Origin: Enterococcus canintestini
Lineage (GTDB): Bacteria; Bacillota; Bacilli; Lactobacillales; Enterococcaceae
Length of the DNA: 64,000 bases
Direction: 5' to 3'
Assembly: GCF_001885735.1 (NCBI RefSeq)
Contig: NZ_JXKG01000006.1
Location: 1 to 64,000 of the forward strand
Part shown: positions 48,573-57,448 of the stretch, one piece after another
Layout: every line of letters begins with the position of its first letter
Position numbering within the stretch: position 1 is the first letter of the stretch
Translations under genes and position numbers: made by a program
Notes under the pieces: model-generated
Database searches by the model: none
What the model saw: the letters and a program-made list of their open reading frames with translations, nothing else
What the model was told of the DNA's origin: nothing

Positions 48573-48643
48573 AAAGAACCAAAGCTTACGTCTTTTCGCT
48601 TTATGATTTTCAGCGAATTGGTATTCTTTGGTTCCTTTTTTTT
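48571..48643. terminator. Bidirectional terminator after crcB
   Basis: AAAAAGAACCAAAG pairs with CTTTGGTTCCTTTTT, with A and T runs at its ends. It overlaps the last bases of the convergent serine hydrolase gene. Confidence 0.82.
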
Positions 48644-50756
48644 ATTTCATTATTTGATAGACGTCTTTTGAAATTTTTGAGATGACTTCATAACCTGTTC
48701 CTTGGGTCATTACGCTAATAACATAAGGTTCTTTGGTGTAAACAATTCCACAGTCATGAGCATAACCGCCTAAATCACCAATTTTATGAGCGACGCGAAC
48801 GGGTAGATATTTGGGTAAACGTTGTTGGTCATAGGTGGTATGGGATAAATAAGTTAAAACTTTGCCGCCTTCAAAATACATTGCTTTTAACAACTGACTA
48901 TTTTCTTTAGCATTAATGATACTAAAACGGCTCCATTTCCGCCCAATAATACGACTAATTTCATTTTTCATCTTTTGATCGTATTTATTGGCACCATAAT
49001 AACCTAAAAAATTGGCGCCTTGATTATCGGAATACTTACAGGTCCAGTTCATGATTGTATCTATGGAGTAATAATTACCATAGCGTTTGGATTGCAATAT
49101 TCCCGCGCCACCACGCATATAAGATAGTGACATTTTATTAATGGCATCTGTATATCGATATTTTTTATAAGGATTGATTTTTTTAGCATTAATCTGTTTT
49201 TGGGTATAGTATAAAACCGGTAGTTTTCCAGTACTGGCGGCATGGAAATTTTTATTGCCATTTATTTGTGCTGTGCTGCCATCAGTTAGGCTCATCACAT
49301 GGATCCCTACATTTTTATTTTTATATTTTTTATTGAGTAATTGTTGGACTTTTTTCAATTTTGCTGCTTTTGAAGTAGCTTGTTTAGTGGCACCGGCGTT
49401 AATATAACCTTGCCATTTACCCGCTTTATTATAAAGGGTGAGGTAACGAGAGCCGTTGGCATGTTGATAATAGCCACGAGCTATATACAAATTCCCCATT
49501 AAATTTTGGCTTGTATTTTTCTTTTTCCATTGGAAGTTTTGCCAAAGTGGCTGATTTTTATTGGTTAAAATAACGGTTTTACCCCATTTTTGATAAATAC
49601 CTTGCGCTCCTGGTGCGACTTTTACAGCGGCACTATTCAAATAGCCTTGCCATTTTCCTTTTTGATCGTAAAGGGTGTAGTAAGTAGCACCATTTGCATG
49701 GCGATAAAGCCCTCTAGCTCGGTAAGTTTTACCATAAACATTTTTTGTTTTATTGCGATAGCGCCACGCAAAGTTTTGGTGAATTTGATAATTTTTATTT
49801 GTAATCGTAACGTATTTACTAAAGGATTGATAAATACCTTGAGGACCTGGAGCAGTAGTGAAAGCTTTAATATTAGCAAAACCAATCCGAACGTGCTTGC
49901 CATTTTTTGTTTGATAAAGACTGTAATAGTCATTGCCGTCGACGTGATGATACAATTCTTTGACTAAAAAAGTTTGTTTATCATATTTTTTTGTCGTTAG
50001 TGTTGAATTAGCAGTGAGTGACTGAAATAAAGGGTAATTTGCCTTAGTTACGGTCACGTATTTTTGTTGTTTTTCTGCTAAACCGAAAATTGTTGTGGTA
50101 GTAGTATCAGCTGACTTTATGTAACCGATAAATTTTCCTTGGCCATTATAAAGATCAAGATAGTTTTCTCCGTTGACATGGCGATAGAGATTACGACTTT
50201 GCCAAGTGCGTTTTTTAAGTGTAGCGCTATTTTGCGCTACTTGTAAGTTAATATCTTGCCAATAAGTGTTACTAGTAGTCTTTACACTAACGTATTGCAC
50301 CTGGCTAGTAGGAATACCGAAAGGGCTGTCACTTAAACGACCACTCAAAGTGCGAACATAAAAAATTGTTTGCCCTTTTAATTTATAGTATTCTGTTCCA
50401 TCAGTGGTGAGAATTTTACTTAAAACTTGAAAAGTTTGATTGTAATGAGGCGTTGTTGTTGTAACTGCGGCACTGGCTAAATCTTCCCAAACTGGCTGCT
50501 CCTTTTTTGTAATAGTGAAATACGGATGACTAGCATTTGTTTCTTTAGCAACTTGCGAGGATGTAACAGTTTTTCTTTGTGATTGTGGTGCTGTCGTGGT
50601 GGTATTTGCTGGTAGTTCTTTGCTTGTTTGTGATGTGTTTGTAGTGGATGATGATATACTACTTTGACTTTGTCCACTTTCACTTGTCGCAAAAACAGGT
50701 GGAGAAGCTACCAATAACCAACCTAGGCCAACCAAAGCCATTCCCAATTTTTTCAT
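48642..50756 (-). CDS. Secreted GW-repeat protein with C-terminal serine hydrolase domain
   Basis: A 704-residue exported protein. A signal peptide ends after PPVFA (about residue 23). A Ser/Thr/Gln-rich linker follows, then five GW/SH3_8-like modules of 70-80 residues (about 73-460), each with a pattern such as YVTITNKNYQIHQNF ... ARGLYRHANGATYYTLYDQKGKWQGYLN; these bind lipoteichoic acid or wall polymers in other proteins. The C-terminal 230 residues form a penicillin-recognising fold: STGK at S508, SDN at S576, and KIG at K658 in place of KTG. It may be a peptidoglycan carboxypeptidase or an enzyme on wall teichoic acid D-Ala esters. It is monocistronic. Confidence 0.85.
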   Translation of the reverse strand: MKKLGMALVGLGWLLVASPPVFATSESGQSQSSISSSTTNTSQTSKELPANTTTTAPQSQRKTVTSSQVAKETNASHPYFTITKKEQPVWEDLASAAVTTTTPHYNQTFQVLSKILTTDGTEYYKLKGQTIFYVRTLSGRLSDSPFGIPTSQVQYVSVKTTSNTYWQDINLQVAQNSATLKKRTWQSRNLYRHVNGENYLDLYNGQGKFIGYIKSADTTTTTIFGLAEKQQKYVTVTKANYPLFQSLTANSTLTTKKYDKQTFLVKELYHHVDGNDYYSLYQTKNGKHVRIGFANIKAFTTAPGPQGIYQSFSKYVTITNKNYQIHQNFAWRYRNKTKNVYGKTYRARGLYRHANGATYYTLYDQKGKWQGYLNSAAVKVAPGAQGIYQKWGKTVILTNKNQPLWQNFQWKKKNTSQNLMGNLYIARGYYQHANGSRYLTLYNKAGKWQGYINAGATKQATSKAAKLKKVQQLLNKKYKNKNVGIHVMSLTDGSTAQINGNKNFHAASTGKLPVLYYTQKQINAKKINPYKKYRYTDAINKMSLSYMRGGAGILQSKRYGNYYSIDTIMNWTCKYSDNQGANFLGYYGANKYDQKMKNEISRIIGRKWSRFSIINAKENSQLLKAMYFEGGKVLTYLSHTTYDQQRLPKYLPVRVAHKIGDLGGYAHDCGIVYTKEPYVISVMTQGTGYEVISKISKDVYQIMK

Positions 50757-50799
50757 TTTATTCCTCCTTTTGTTTCCGTTTTCAATTTAATGGTATCAC

Positions 50800-50827
50800 A
50801 AAAAAGATCTCTTTGGAAAAGAGACCT
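50800..50827 (-). terminator. Terminator of the TrmN6-GIY-YIG operon
   Basis: On the minus strand AGGTCTCTTT pairs with AAAGAGATCT (one G-T and end wobble) and six T follow. Confidence 0.78.
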
Positions 50828-50837
50828 CATAGCGGCT

Positions 50838-51116
50838 TTAGCGGATTTGATTTTTTGCTTGTTGCTGTTTTAAATAGCGTTCTTTTTGGGGCCGGCTTAA
50901 TTTTTTAAAGGCAGCTTCTGCTTTGGTGGCACTACTGCGATCCAAAAAAACTTCCGCATGAATCATTTTAAGTGGTCGTCTTTTTTTTAGGCGCGTGTAT
51001 TTAGCGCCAACACCGTCGTTGTGCTCTTTTAAACGGCGGGCTAAATCAGTTGTATAGCCACCATAAAAGGTATTATCATGACACAAAAGAACATAAAAAT
51101 AATGGTTACTCGCCAT
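50838..51116 (-). CDS. GIY-YIG nuclease-superfamily protein (UPF0213/YazA-like)
   Basis: A 92-residue single-domain GIY-YIG protein: [27 protein letters not shown] is the usual motif (Y-x-Y-V-L and GGY), with Arg and Glu later for the active site (AEAAFKKL). Members are small standalone domains of unclear role, often next to a TrmN6-like methyltransferase gene as here, with which it overlaps by 11 bp. Confidence 0.9.
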   Translation of the reverse strand: MASNHYFYVLLCHDNTFYGGYTTDLARRLKEHNDGVGAKYTRLKKRRPLKMIHAEVFLDRSSATKAEAAFKKLSRPQKERYLKQQQAKNQIR

Positions 51117-51840
51117 AAAGCATCGCCTTTAAAGCAGGGGTATATTCGTTGTTTTTTGAATAGACTGTTAGCGGTGGTAAAATTTTTAAGCCAGCTTTTT
51201 TACCATCTTTGATTCCTTCTACTAGCACAATATTAGCGTCTTTACCTTCTTTAGGATAAACAAATTGCACGCGTTTAGGGGCGATGCGGTAATGTTGCAT
51301 CAGCTCTAAAATTTCTAAAAAACGATCAGGGCGATGAACCAGAGCAAGGCGGCCATTCATTTTTAACATTTGACTTGAAACAGAAATGACGTCTGCTAAA
51401 GTCGCATGAATTTCGTGACGGGCAATGGCCAGATGAGGATTGGGATTCTTTTCATTTGTCGGCAAATTTTTAAAGTAAGGCGGGTTACACAAGATTAAGT
51501 CTAGGGAATCTTTTTTTATAACTGATAGACTGTCTTTTAAATTGAGCTGGTGAACCTCCATTTGTGCTTCTAAATGATTTAAAGCAATACTTCGTTGTGC
51601 CATATCAGCTAGCCGTGGCTGAATTTCAATTTGTTCGATCTTGGCTTGGGTTTTTTGACTAATAAAAAGGCCCACAGCACCATTGCCAGCACAAAGATCA
51701 AGGATTTTACCACGTTTTGGAATCTTAGGAAAATTAGCCAATAAGACAGCATCGATGGAAAATGAAAAAACGTCACTACTTTGAATTATTTGGATGCCTT
51801 CAGCGTATAAAGCATCAATGCGTTCATTTTTATTTAACAC
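51106..51840 (-). CDS. tRNA1(Val) A37 N6-methyltransferase-like protein (YabB/TrmN6)
   Basis: A 244-residue SAM-dependent methyltransferase. Motif I is [14 protein letters not shown] near residue 43 and the adenine-N6 catalytic motif is NPPYF in [10 protein letters not shown]. The family resembles E. coli TrmN6, which modifies A37 of tRNA-Val; the Gram-positive homologue's substrate is less certain. It is the first gene of a two-gene operon. Confidence 0.88.
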   Translation of the reverse strand: MLNKNERIDALYAEGIQIIQSSDVFSFSIDAVLLANFPKIPKRGKILDLCAGNGAVGLFISQKTQAKIEQIEIQPRLADMAQRSIALNHLEAQMEVHQLNLKDSLSVIKKDSLDLILCNPPYFKNLPTNEKNPNPHLAIARHEIHATLADVISVSSQMLKMNGRLALVHRPDRFLEILELMQHYRIAPKRVQFVYPKEGKDANIVLVEGIKDGKKAGLKILPPLTVYSKNNEYTPALKAMLYGE

Positions 51841-52203
51841 GTTTTACACCTGCAATTATAAAAAATTGAAAATATCTATCCGTATTATACTCGACTGACC
51901 TGTGGGCGCAACTTTTTGTTGAAAATCTTGATTCGGTGGCAGAAAACTTTTTAGTAGGTTTAGCAGGTAGAAAATAAGAATAACTAATAAAAGGAAAATA
52001 TTAAAATTAAAAGAAAGAATGAAGCTATAGATGATGATAAAATGACGTAGGGTAAAAAAAGCTTGTCAAATGATATTTTTTTTTGCATACTTAGACCGTA
52101 TTGCAATAAAACGATATTATCCCGTTTTAAAAATATTTTTAAAGTAGCTTTTTTTGAAAGAAGTTAGGTACGGGACTAAGCGCATGATAGAAAGGGAGAT
52201 CAG
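51841..52203. other. Intergenic region upstream of the acyltransferase gene
   Basis: Apart from a promoter candidate (52063-52091) I see no gene, strong hairpin or repeat. It separates divergent genes and carries the promoters of both. Confidence 0.5.
52063..52091 (+). promoter_or_regulatory. Candidate promoter of the acyltransferase gene
   Basis: TTGTCA, 17 bp, CATACT, with a TG beside the -10. The leader would be about 105 nt. Confidence 0.42.
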
Positions 52204-52821
52204 ATGTTTTTTACCATTATGCGGGGAATTGTCCGCTTTCTTTTATTTGTGTTAAACGGAAATGCTGAATTTCAAAACAAGTCAGCATTACCGCAAGATG
52301 AAAATTATATTTTAGTTGCACCCCACAGAACTTGGTGGGATCCTTTATATATGGCTGTAGGGGCGCGTCCGAAAAAATTTAGTTTTATGGCTAAAGAAGA
52401 GCTGTTTAAAAATCCAATTTTACGCTTTATTTTAGTTCATGCCAATGCTTTTCCAGTGGATCGACAAAAGCCAGGGCCTTCTGCAATTAAAACACCAGTG
52501 AAACTATTGAAAAATTCTGATTTAAGTTTGATTATGTTTCCAAGTGGGACCAGACATTCAACAGAATTAAAAGGTGGCATGGCACTAATAGCTAAAATGG
52601 CGAAAGTGAAAATTGTTCCATGTGTCTACCAAGGGCCTTTAACTTTTAAAGACTTATTAAAGCGTAAAAAAGTTACCATGCGATTTGGGGAACCAATTGA
52701 TATAAGTGACATAAAAAAAATTGATAAAGACGGGTTAGCGATTGTAGAATCTCGCATTCAAACTGCTTTTGATCAATTGGACCAAACGATTGATCCTAAA
52801 TTTAAGTATATTGCCCAATAA
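52204..52821 (+). CDS. plsC: 1-acyl-sn-glycerol-3-phosphate acyltransferase (PlsC family)
   Basis: A 205-residue membrane-associated acyltransferase that adds the second acyl chain to make phosphatidic acid. Block I is HRTWWD (HxxxxD) near residue 41 and block III is FPSGTRHSTELKGG; the N-terminus is hydrophobic. The length is typical of Firmicutes PlsC. AGGGAG precedes the ATG. A second PlsC-like gene elsewhere would be usual. Confidence 0.9.
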   Translation: MFFTIMRGIVRFLLFVLNGNAEFQNKSALPQDENYILVAPHRTWWDPLYMAVGARPKKFSFMAKEELFKNPILRFILVHANAFPVDRQKPGPSAIKTPVKLLKNSDLSLIMFPSGTRHSTELKGGMALIAKMAKVKIVPCVYQGPLTFKDLLKRKKVTMRFGEPIDISDIKKIDKDGLAIVESRIQTAFDQLDQTIDPKFKYIAQ

Positions 52822-52827
52822 GTTTTT

Positions 52828-52864
52828 AGAGGTTGTGACAAGACTTTTGTCACAACCTCTTTTT
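52828..52864 (+). terminator. Terminator after plsC
   Basis: AGAGGTTGTGACA pairs perfectly with TGTCACAACCTCT and T residues follow. It shares the GTGACA/TGTCAC core with the terminators at 35411 and 44674. Confidence 0.92.
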
Positions 52865-53045
52865 ATATGTAAAGAAATTCGTGAATTTCATAACGAATAA
52901 GACATTTGCGCTAGTATTTTTGTTTTATTGAAGGGGAATTTACAACAATCAAAAGCTGAAAATTCGTATGTGTGAAAGTTGAAAAGAATATCTATCTTAT
53001 ACTTATAACTAAAAAATCCAACGCTTTTTGTAAAGGGGCTGAAAG

Positions 53046-53054
53046 TGTTATAAT
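53046..53054 (+). promoter_or_regulatory. Extended -10 promoter of sbcDC
   Basis: TGtTATAAT, 32 bp before the sbcD start. A weak -35 (TTTTTG) lies 18 bp upstream. Confidence 0.62.
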
Positions 53055-53085
53055 AGTCAGAAGATGCTTTTTTAGAAAGGTTGGA

Positions 53086-54219
53086 ATGAAATTGCGCTTT
53101 TTACATACCGCAGATTGGCATATCGGCAAAAAATTGAATGGCTTTGATCTACTAACGGACCAACGAGCAGTTATTGATCAAATTTTAACCTTAGCTGTGA
53201 CAGAACAAGTAGATGCTGTGGTGGTGGCAGGAGATTTATATGATCGGGCAGTACCAGGTGTTGATGCAGTGAATTTATTTAATGAAAAAATTATTGCCTT
53301 TAATTTGGAAAATAAGCTACCTCTACTGACAATTGCCGGTAATCATGACAGTTGTGAACGTCTAAATTTTGGGACACCTTGGTTTAGTAAAACAAATTTT
53401 TATTTACATACAGAATTGGCACAGGCCTTTCAACCAGTAGAAATAGCAGATATACAGTTTTTTCTGTTGCCATACTTTGAACCTTTTAGTGCTCGCTTGT
53501 ATTTTAAAGATGACAGTATTAAAACCTTAAACGATGCGATGAAAAAAATAGTAGCTGAGATGGAAAAAAAGTTTGATTCCGCAAAGCGCCAGATACTGGT
53601 AGCGCATTTTTTTGCCGCTGGTAGTAGTAAAAGTGAGTCGGAAACAAAAATCATGGTCGGCGGATTAGACAGTGTTGCTGTTGATTTATTAAATTCTTTT
53701 GATTATGTCGCATTGGGACACTTACACAATCATCATGCCTTAGATCATCCTAGTATCCAATACAGTGGCGCGCCGTTAAAATATGCTATTTCAGAAGAAA
53801 ACCAAACAAAAGGTGTCTATATTGTCGATACAAATGATTTTTCGCGCACATTTTATCCTTTAACGCCTAAACATGATGTTAGGACAATAACCGCCAGTTA
53901 CGAAGAGCTTTTATCACCAGCCTTTTATCAGGCGGTTGATTGCGAAGATTTTTTACAAATTCAATTAACTGATCGCGGTGTGATAGCAAATTTAATGAAT
54001 CAATTAAGAGCAATTTATCCGCGTCTTTTAGGAATTTCTCGTTTGCATCAGATTCAGCAGGAAAGTCAGTTGCATAAACTGCAAAAAAGAAAAGATACCC
54101 CGGAAGAAATTGTTCACGACTTTTTCACAGAAATGACGAGTGAAACATTAACTTTAAGCCAAGAAAAGTGGCTAACAAAAGGTTTGCAAACAGCAGCAAA
54201 GTTTGATGAGAGTAAGTGA
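53086..54219 (+). CDS. sbcD: Exonuclease subunit SbcD
   Basis: The Mre11-like nuclease of the SbcCD complex, which cleaves hairpins and protein-blocked DNA ends. The 377-residue protein has the metallophosphoesterase motifs FLHTADWHIGKKL, VVAGDLYDRAVP, TIAGNHDS (GNHD) and ALGHLHNHH. I use ATG 53086 after GAAAGG, because the family begins MKLRFLHTADWH; the long upstream in-frame extension overlaps the promoter. sbcC follows after 64 bp. Confidence 0.95.
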   Translation: MKLRFLHTADWHIGKKLNGFDLLTDQRAVIDQILTLAVTEQVDAVVVAGDLYDRAVPGVDAVNLFNEKIIAFNLENKLPLLTIAGNHDSCERLNFGTPWFSKTNFYLHTELAQAFQPVEIADIQFFLLPYFEPFSARLYFKDDSIKTLNDAMKKIVAEMEKKFDSAKRQILVAHFFAAGSSKSESETKIMVGGLDSVAVDLLNSFDYVALGHLHNHHALDHPSIQYSGAPLKYAISEENQTKGVYIVDTNDFSRTFYPLTPKHDVRTITASYEELLSPAFYQAVDCEDFLQIQLTDRGVIANLMNQLRAIYPRLLGISRLHQIQQESQLHKLQKRKDTPEEIVHDFFTEMTSETLTLSQEKWLTKGLQTAAKFDESK

Positions 54220-54283
54220 GAAAAGTCTTTATGCAATCTAACAGCTCGCTTTTGCAATTTTTGACAAGGAGGAAACAACAGTT

Positions 54284-57200
54284 ATGCAGCCACGGACTTT
54301 ACGCATGAAAAACTTTGGTCCTTATCTTGATGAAACCATCGAATTTGGCGCCTTTTCAGACCAAGGATTATTTTTAGTCAGTGGAAAAACAGGTGCAGGT
54401 AAAACAACTATTTTTGATGGTATGACCTATGCTTTATTTGGTCAAACCTCGGGTAAATTACGGAATGGTAAAGAGATGCGTTCACTTTTCTCAAAACCAA
54501 CAGAGGAAACTGAGGTAACTTTTTCTTTTAGTCATGGTGGTTTACTTTATGAAGTGATGCGCCGCCCTGAACAAGAAGTTCAAAAAAAACGTGGGACCGG
54601 CACCACAAAGCGGGCTGGGAAAACGACATTGACTGTTTATGATGAAGCGGGCAACGAGAAGAAACAATATACAAAAAATGTTGATTCTGAATTATATCAA
54701 CTGCTTCACTTAACTGCAGAACAGTTTTTCAAAATTATTATGTTGCCGCAAGGGGAATTTCGTAATTTTTTAATTGCCTCAAGTACAGATAAAGAACAAG
54801 TTTTGCGTCGGCTATTTGATACTGAAATTTATCAAAATTTGCAAACTTGGTTAAAAGAACAAACAGCCGCTAAAAATGAAAGTATTCAAACAAAACAAAT
54901 GCAAGCCGAAACGTTAGTTGAAAGTTTCAAATGGTTTGAAGAAGCTACTGTTTTTCCAACATTAACAGCCACAAAAAATGCCTGGCAAGAGGACTTAATG
55001 GCATTATCAGCTGCTATTAAATCCCAACAAAATGTAGTGGCACAAGATACAGACAAAAAGAAAAAAGCTGAAACAAACTATTACCGCGCACAAGAAGTTA
55101 AACAAAATTTTGATGAGCTTGAAAAAGTCCGCAATAAAGCTACTGTTTTAGCACAAAAACAAACAGCCATCTCAAAATTAACAGAGGAGAAAAATTTGCT
55201 TTTGTGGGTGCAAAAGCAAATTCCAGTGTTAAATTCGCTTAAATTGGCGTTGGCAAAAGTCAGTTTGCATGGGGATAAACGAGCCGAAGTTCAAAAGCAA
55301 GCAGACAAAAATGCAGTCGCACTCGCACAGTGGCAAAGTCAAAGAGAAAATGTCAAGAAACTTGCAGTGAAGCTAGAAGACCAAAAAAAAGCACTTCATA
55401 CTTTAGAATTAAAGTTACCACAGGCAGAACAACTGGAACAAAAGCAACAAATACTTACCGCTCAAAAAAAAGATACACTTAAAATGCATAAAGAAGTAAC
55501 CAAGATTGAAGAAGCGATTGCAGTTTTGCAAAAAGATTACCAAGCGCAAGAGCAATTGGTAAAAAGAAATAATCAATGGCAAAAAACAATGACTGAGTTA
55601 GTCAAAGTGCAACAAAGCGTTAAAGATTATGAAAAATTGACGACGACTAAGACTGAGCTGACAGATAATCTTAAACAAAGGAATCAGTCTTTAAAAGCCA
55701 TGGAAGTTGCGATATATACACTGCAAGCAGAAATTAACGAAGCTGAAGAAAATTACCGCCTACAAAAAAGTAATCATGCTAAAGCGATGATTGCCAAATT
55801 AAGTTTAGATCTCATACCCGGTGAACCTTGTCCTGTTTGTGGCGCAACCGAACATCCCAATGTAGCTATTCATCAGCAAGATTCACCAGCGACAGTTAAA
55901 GAAAGTGAAGCAGCATTAGAATTAGCTGAAACAAATAAAACCAGATTAAGTGAACAACTGGCTAGAAGCCAAACGCAAAAAGAGCAATTAGAAAAAGAAC
56001 GCGTTCACTTAGAAAAACAGGTAAGTCAAATAAGTGATGAAATGATTACGTTAAAAGAAAAAATCGTGGCAGACTTTACGAACTTGCAGACAGAAAAAAT
56101 CACAGGAGATATTTTTAAGGAAATTACTACTTTTGCTAGCATCCAAGCAGAATTAGGGCAACAAATTGAAACAGCCAGTGAAAAACAAGCTGAATTAACC
56201 CAAGTAATAGAAAAGCAAAAAGCAGAACTTGCACTTTGGACAAAACGTTATCAAGACCAGACCAATCTTTTGGCTGGCTTAAATGGTGAAATCGACAGTT
56301 TAAAAGAACATGTAGGAGACAGCGACGCTACGCTTTTAAGGAATCAAATAGCAGCAATTACTAAAGAAATTTCTGACTTAAGTGAGCAGTTGCAAAAAGA
56401 TCAAATCACAGGAGAAAATTTGAAGTCTGCAACAAAGAGTTATGCGGTGCAATTAAAAGAGTTGACTGATTATGAAAACCAAGCGCAATTAGAAGCTAAC
56501 CAGTTAAATCAACAAGTAGAACAACTTTTAAAGCAAGCACCTAAAGAATTTTCAAAAGAGCAATTAATGGAAGCAAAAGTCTCTGAACAGCGGTTAAGTG
56601 AACTAACTGAAGAAATCGAAAATTATAAAAATGATGTACTTGTTATAAAGCAACAAGAAGAAAAACTACAGCAACTTTTAAAAAATGAAACATTACCTGT
56701 GGTGGCGGAGCTTTTAACTATTCATGAAAATTCACAAGCTAAGTTAGCTGAAAGTCAGCAACAGCTTTCTTTATTAAAAGTACAGCAAAAAGATAATCAA
56801 CAGTTACTAGATAAATTAGTAGAATTGTTAAAATCTCACGAACAAGAATTAAATGATTTGGCGGAAATGGAACAGTTGAGTCAAGTATTAAGTGGCAAAA
56901 ATATGTATAAAACCAGTTTGGAACGCTATGTATTGCAAGCCTATTTAGCGGAAATTTTAGATTTGGCTAATGGACGTTTGCAGCAGTTAACCAATGGGCG
57001 TTATCAATTTAGCTTAGCAGAAAAATCTGGTGGTGGACGTGGACAAAAGGGGTTAGACATCGATATTTATGATGATAATGCCGGTCAAACAAGACGGGTA
57101 CAAACCCTTTCAGGCGGAGAAAGTTTTATTGCTGCTTTAGCCTTAGCACTCGCGTTAGCTGATGTGATTCAAAATCGTACCGGTGGTATTGCCTTAGATG

Positions 57201-57403
57201 CTTTATTTATTGATGAAGGTTTTGGTTCACTTGATGAAGAGGCATTGGAGATGGCATTAGAAGCATTAAGTACATTGGAAACAGAAGGACGTTTAATTGG
57301 TATTATCAGCCACGTACCTGCCTTAAAAGAAAAAATCGTGAGACAAATAAATGTGAAAACCAATGGGGTAGGACAAAGTAAAATTGCACTAAAATTAGAT
57401 TAA
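54284..57403 (+). CDS. sbcC: Exonuclease subunit SbcC (Rad50-like ATPase)
   Basis: The 1039-residue SMC-like ATPase partner of SbcD. Walker A is SGKTGAGKTTIFDG near residue 35. Two long coiled-coil arms flank a zinc hook, CPVC at C516 and C519, almost exactly mid-protein. The C-terminal lobe has the signature LSGGESFIAALALALALAD and Walker B ALFIDEGFGSLDEE. The AGGAGGAAAC site precedes the ATG. It is part of an sbcD-sbcC-SNF2 run. Confidence 0.96.
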   Translation: MQPRTLRMKNFGPYLDETIEFGAFSDQGLFLVSGKTGAGKTTIFDGMTYALFGQTSGKLRNGKEMRSLFSKPTEETEVTFSFSHGGLLYEVMRRPEQEVQKKRGTGTTKRAGKTTLTVYDEAGNEKKQYTKNVDSELYQLLHLTAEQFFKIIMLPQGEFRNFLIASSTDKEQVLRRLFDTEIYQNLQTWLKEQTAAKNESIQTKQMQAETLVESFKWFEEATVFPTLTATKNAWQEDLMALSAAIKSQQNVVAQDTDKKKKAETNYYRAQEVKQNFDELEKVRNKATVLAQKQTAISKLTEEKNLLLWVQKQIPVLNSLKLALAKVSLHGDKRAEVQKQADKNAVALAQWQSQRENVKKLAVKLEDQKKALHTLELKLPQAEQLEQKQQILTAQKKDTLKMHKEVTKIEEAIAVLQKDYQAQEQLVKRNNQWQKTMTELVKVQQSVKDYEKLTTTKTELTDNLKQRNQSLKAMEVAIYTLQAEINEAEENYRLQKSNHAKAMIAKLSLDLIPGEPCPVCGATEHPNVAIHQQDSPATVKESEAALELAETNKTRLSEQLARSQTQKEQLEKERVHLEKQVSQISDEMITLKEKIVADFTNLQTEKITGDIFKEITTFASIQAELGQQIETASEKQAELTQVIEKQKAELALWTKRYQDQTNLLAGLNGEIDSLKEHVGDSDATLLRNQIAAITKEISDLSEQLQKDQITGENLKSATKSYAVQLKELTDYENQAQLEANQLNQQVEQLLKQAPKEFSKEQLMEAKVSEQRLSELTEEIENYKNDVLVIKQQEEKLQQLLKNETLPVVAELLTIHENSQAKLAESQQQLSLLKVQQKDNQQLLDKLVELLKSHEQELNDLAEMEQLSQVLSGKNMYKTSLERYVLQAYLAEILDLANGRLQQLTNGRYQFSLAEKSGGGRGQKGLDIDIYDDNAGQTRRVQTLSGGESFIAALALALALADVIQNRTGGIALDALFIDEGFGSLDEEALEMALEALSTLETEGRLIGIISHVPALKEKIVRQINVKTNGVGQSKIALKLD

Positions 57404-57448
57404 TAACAGCACTTGGCTGTTTGTAATCATAAGATAGGAGAGATTTGG

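Noticed and set aside
49590-49967. 125-residue and 98-residue frames inside the GW-repeat gene
   Set aside because: Both overlap conserved GW modules in another frame and have no ribosome site.
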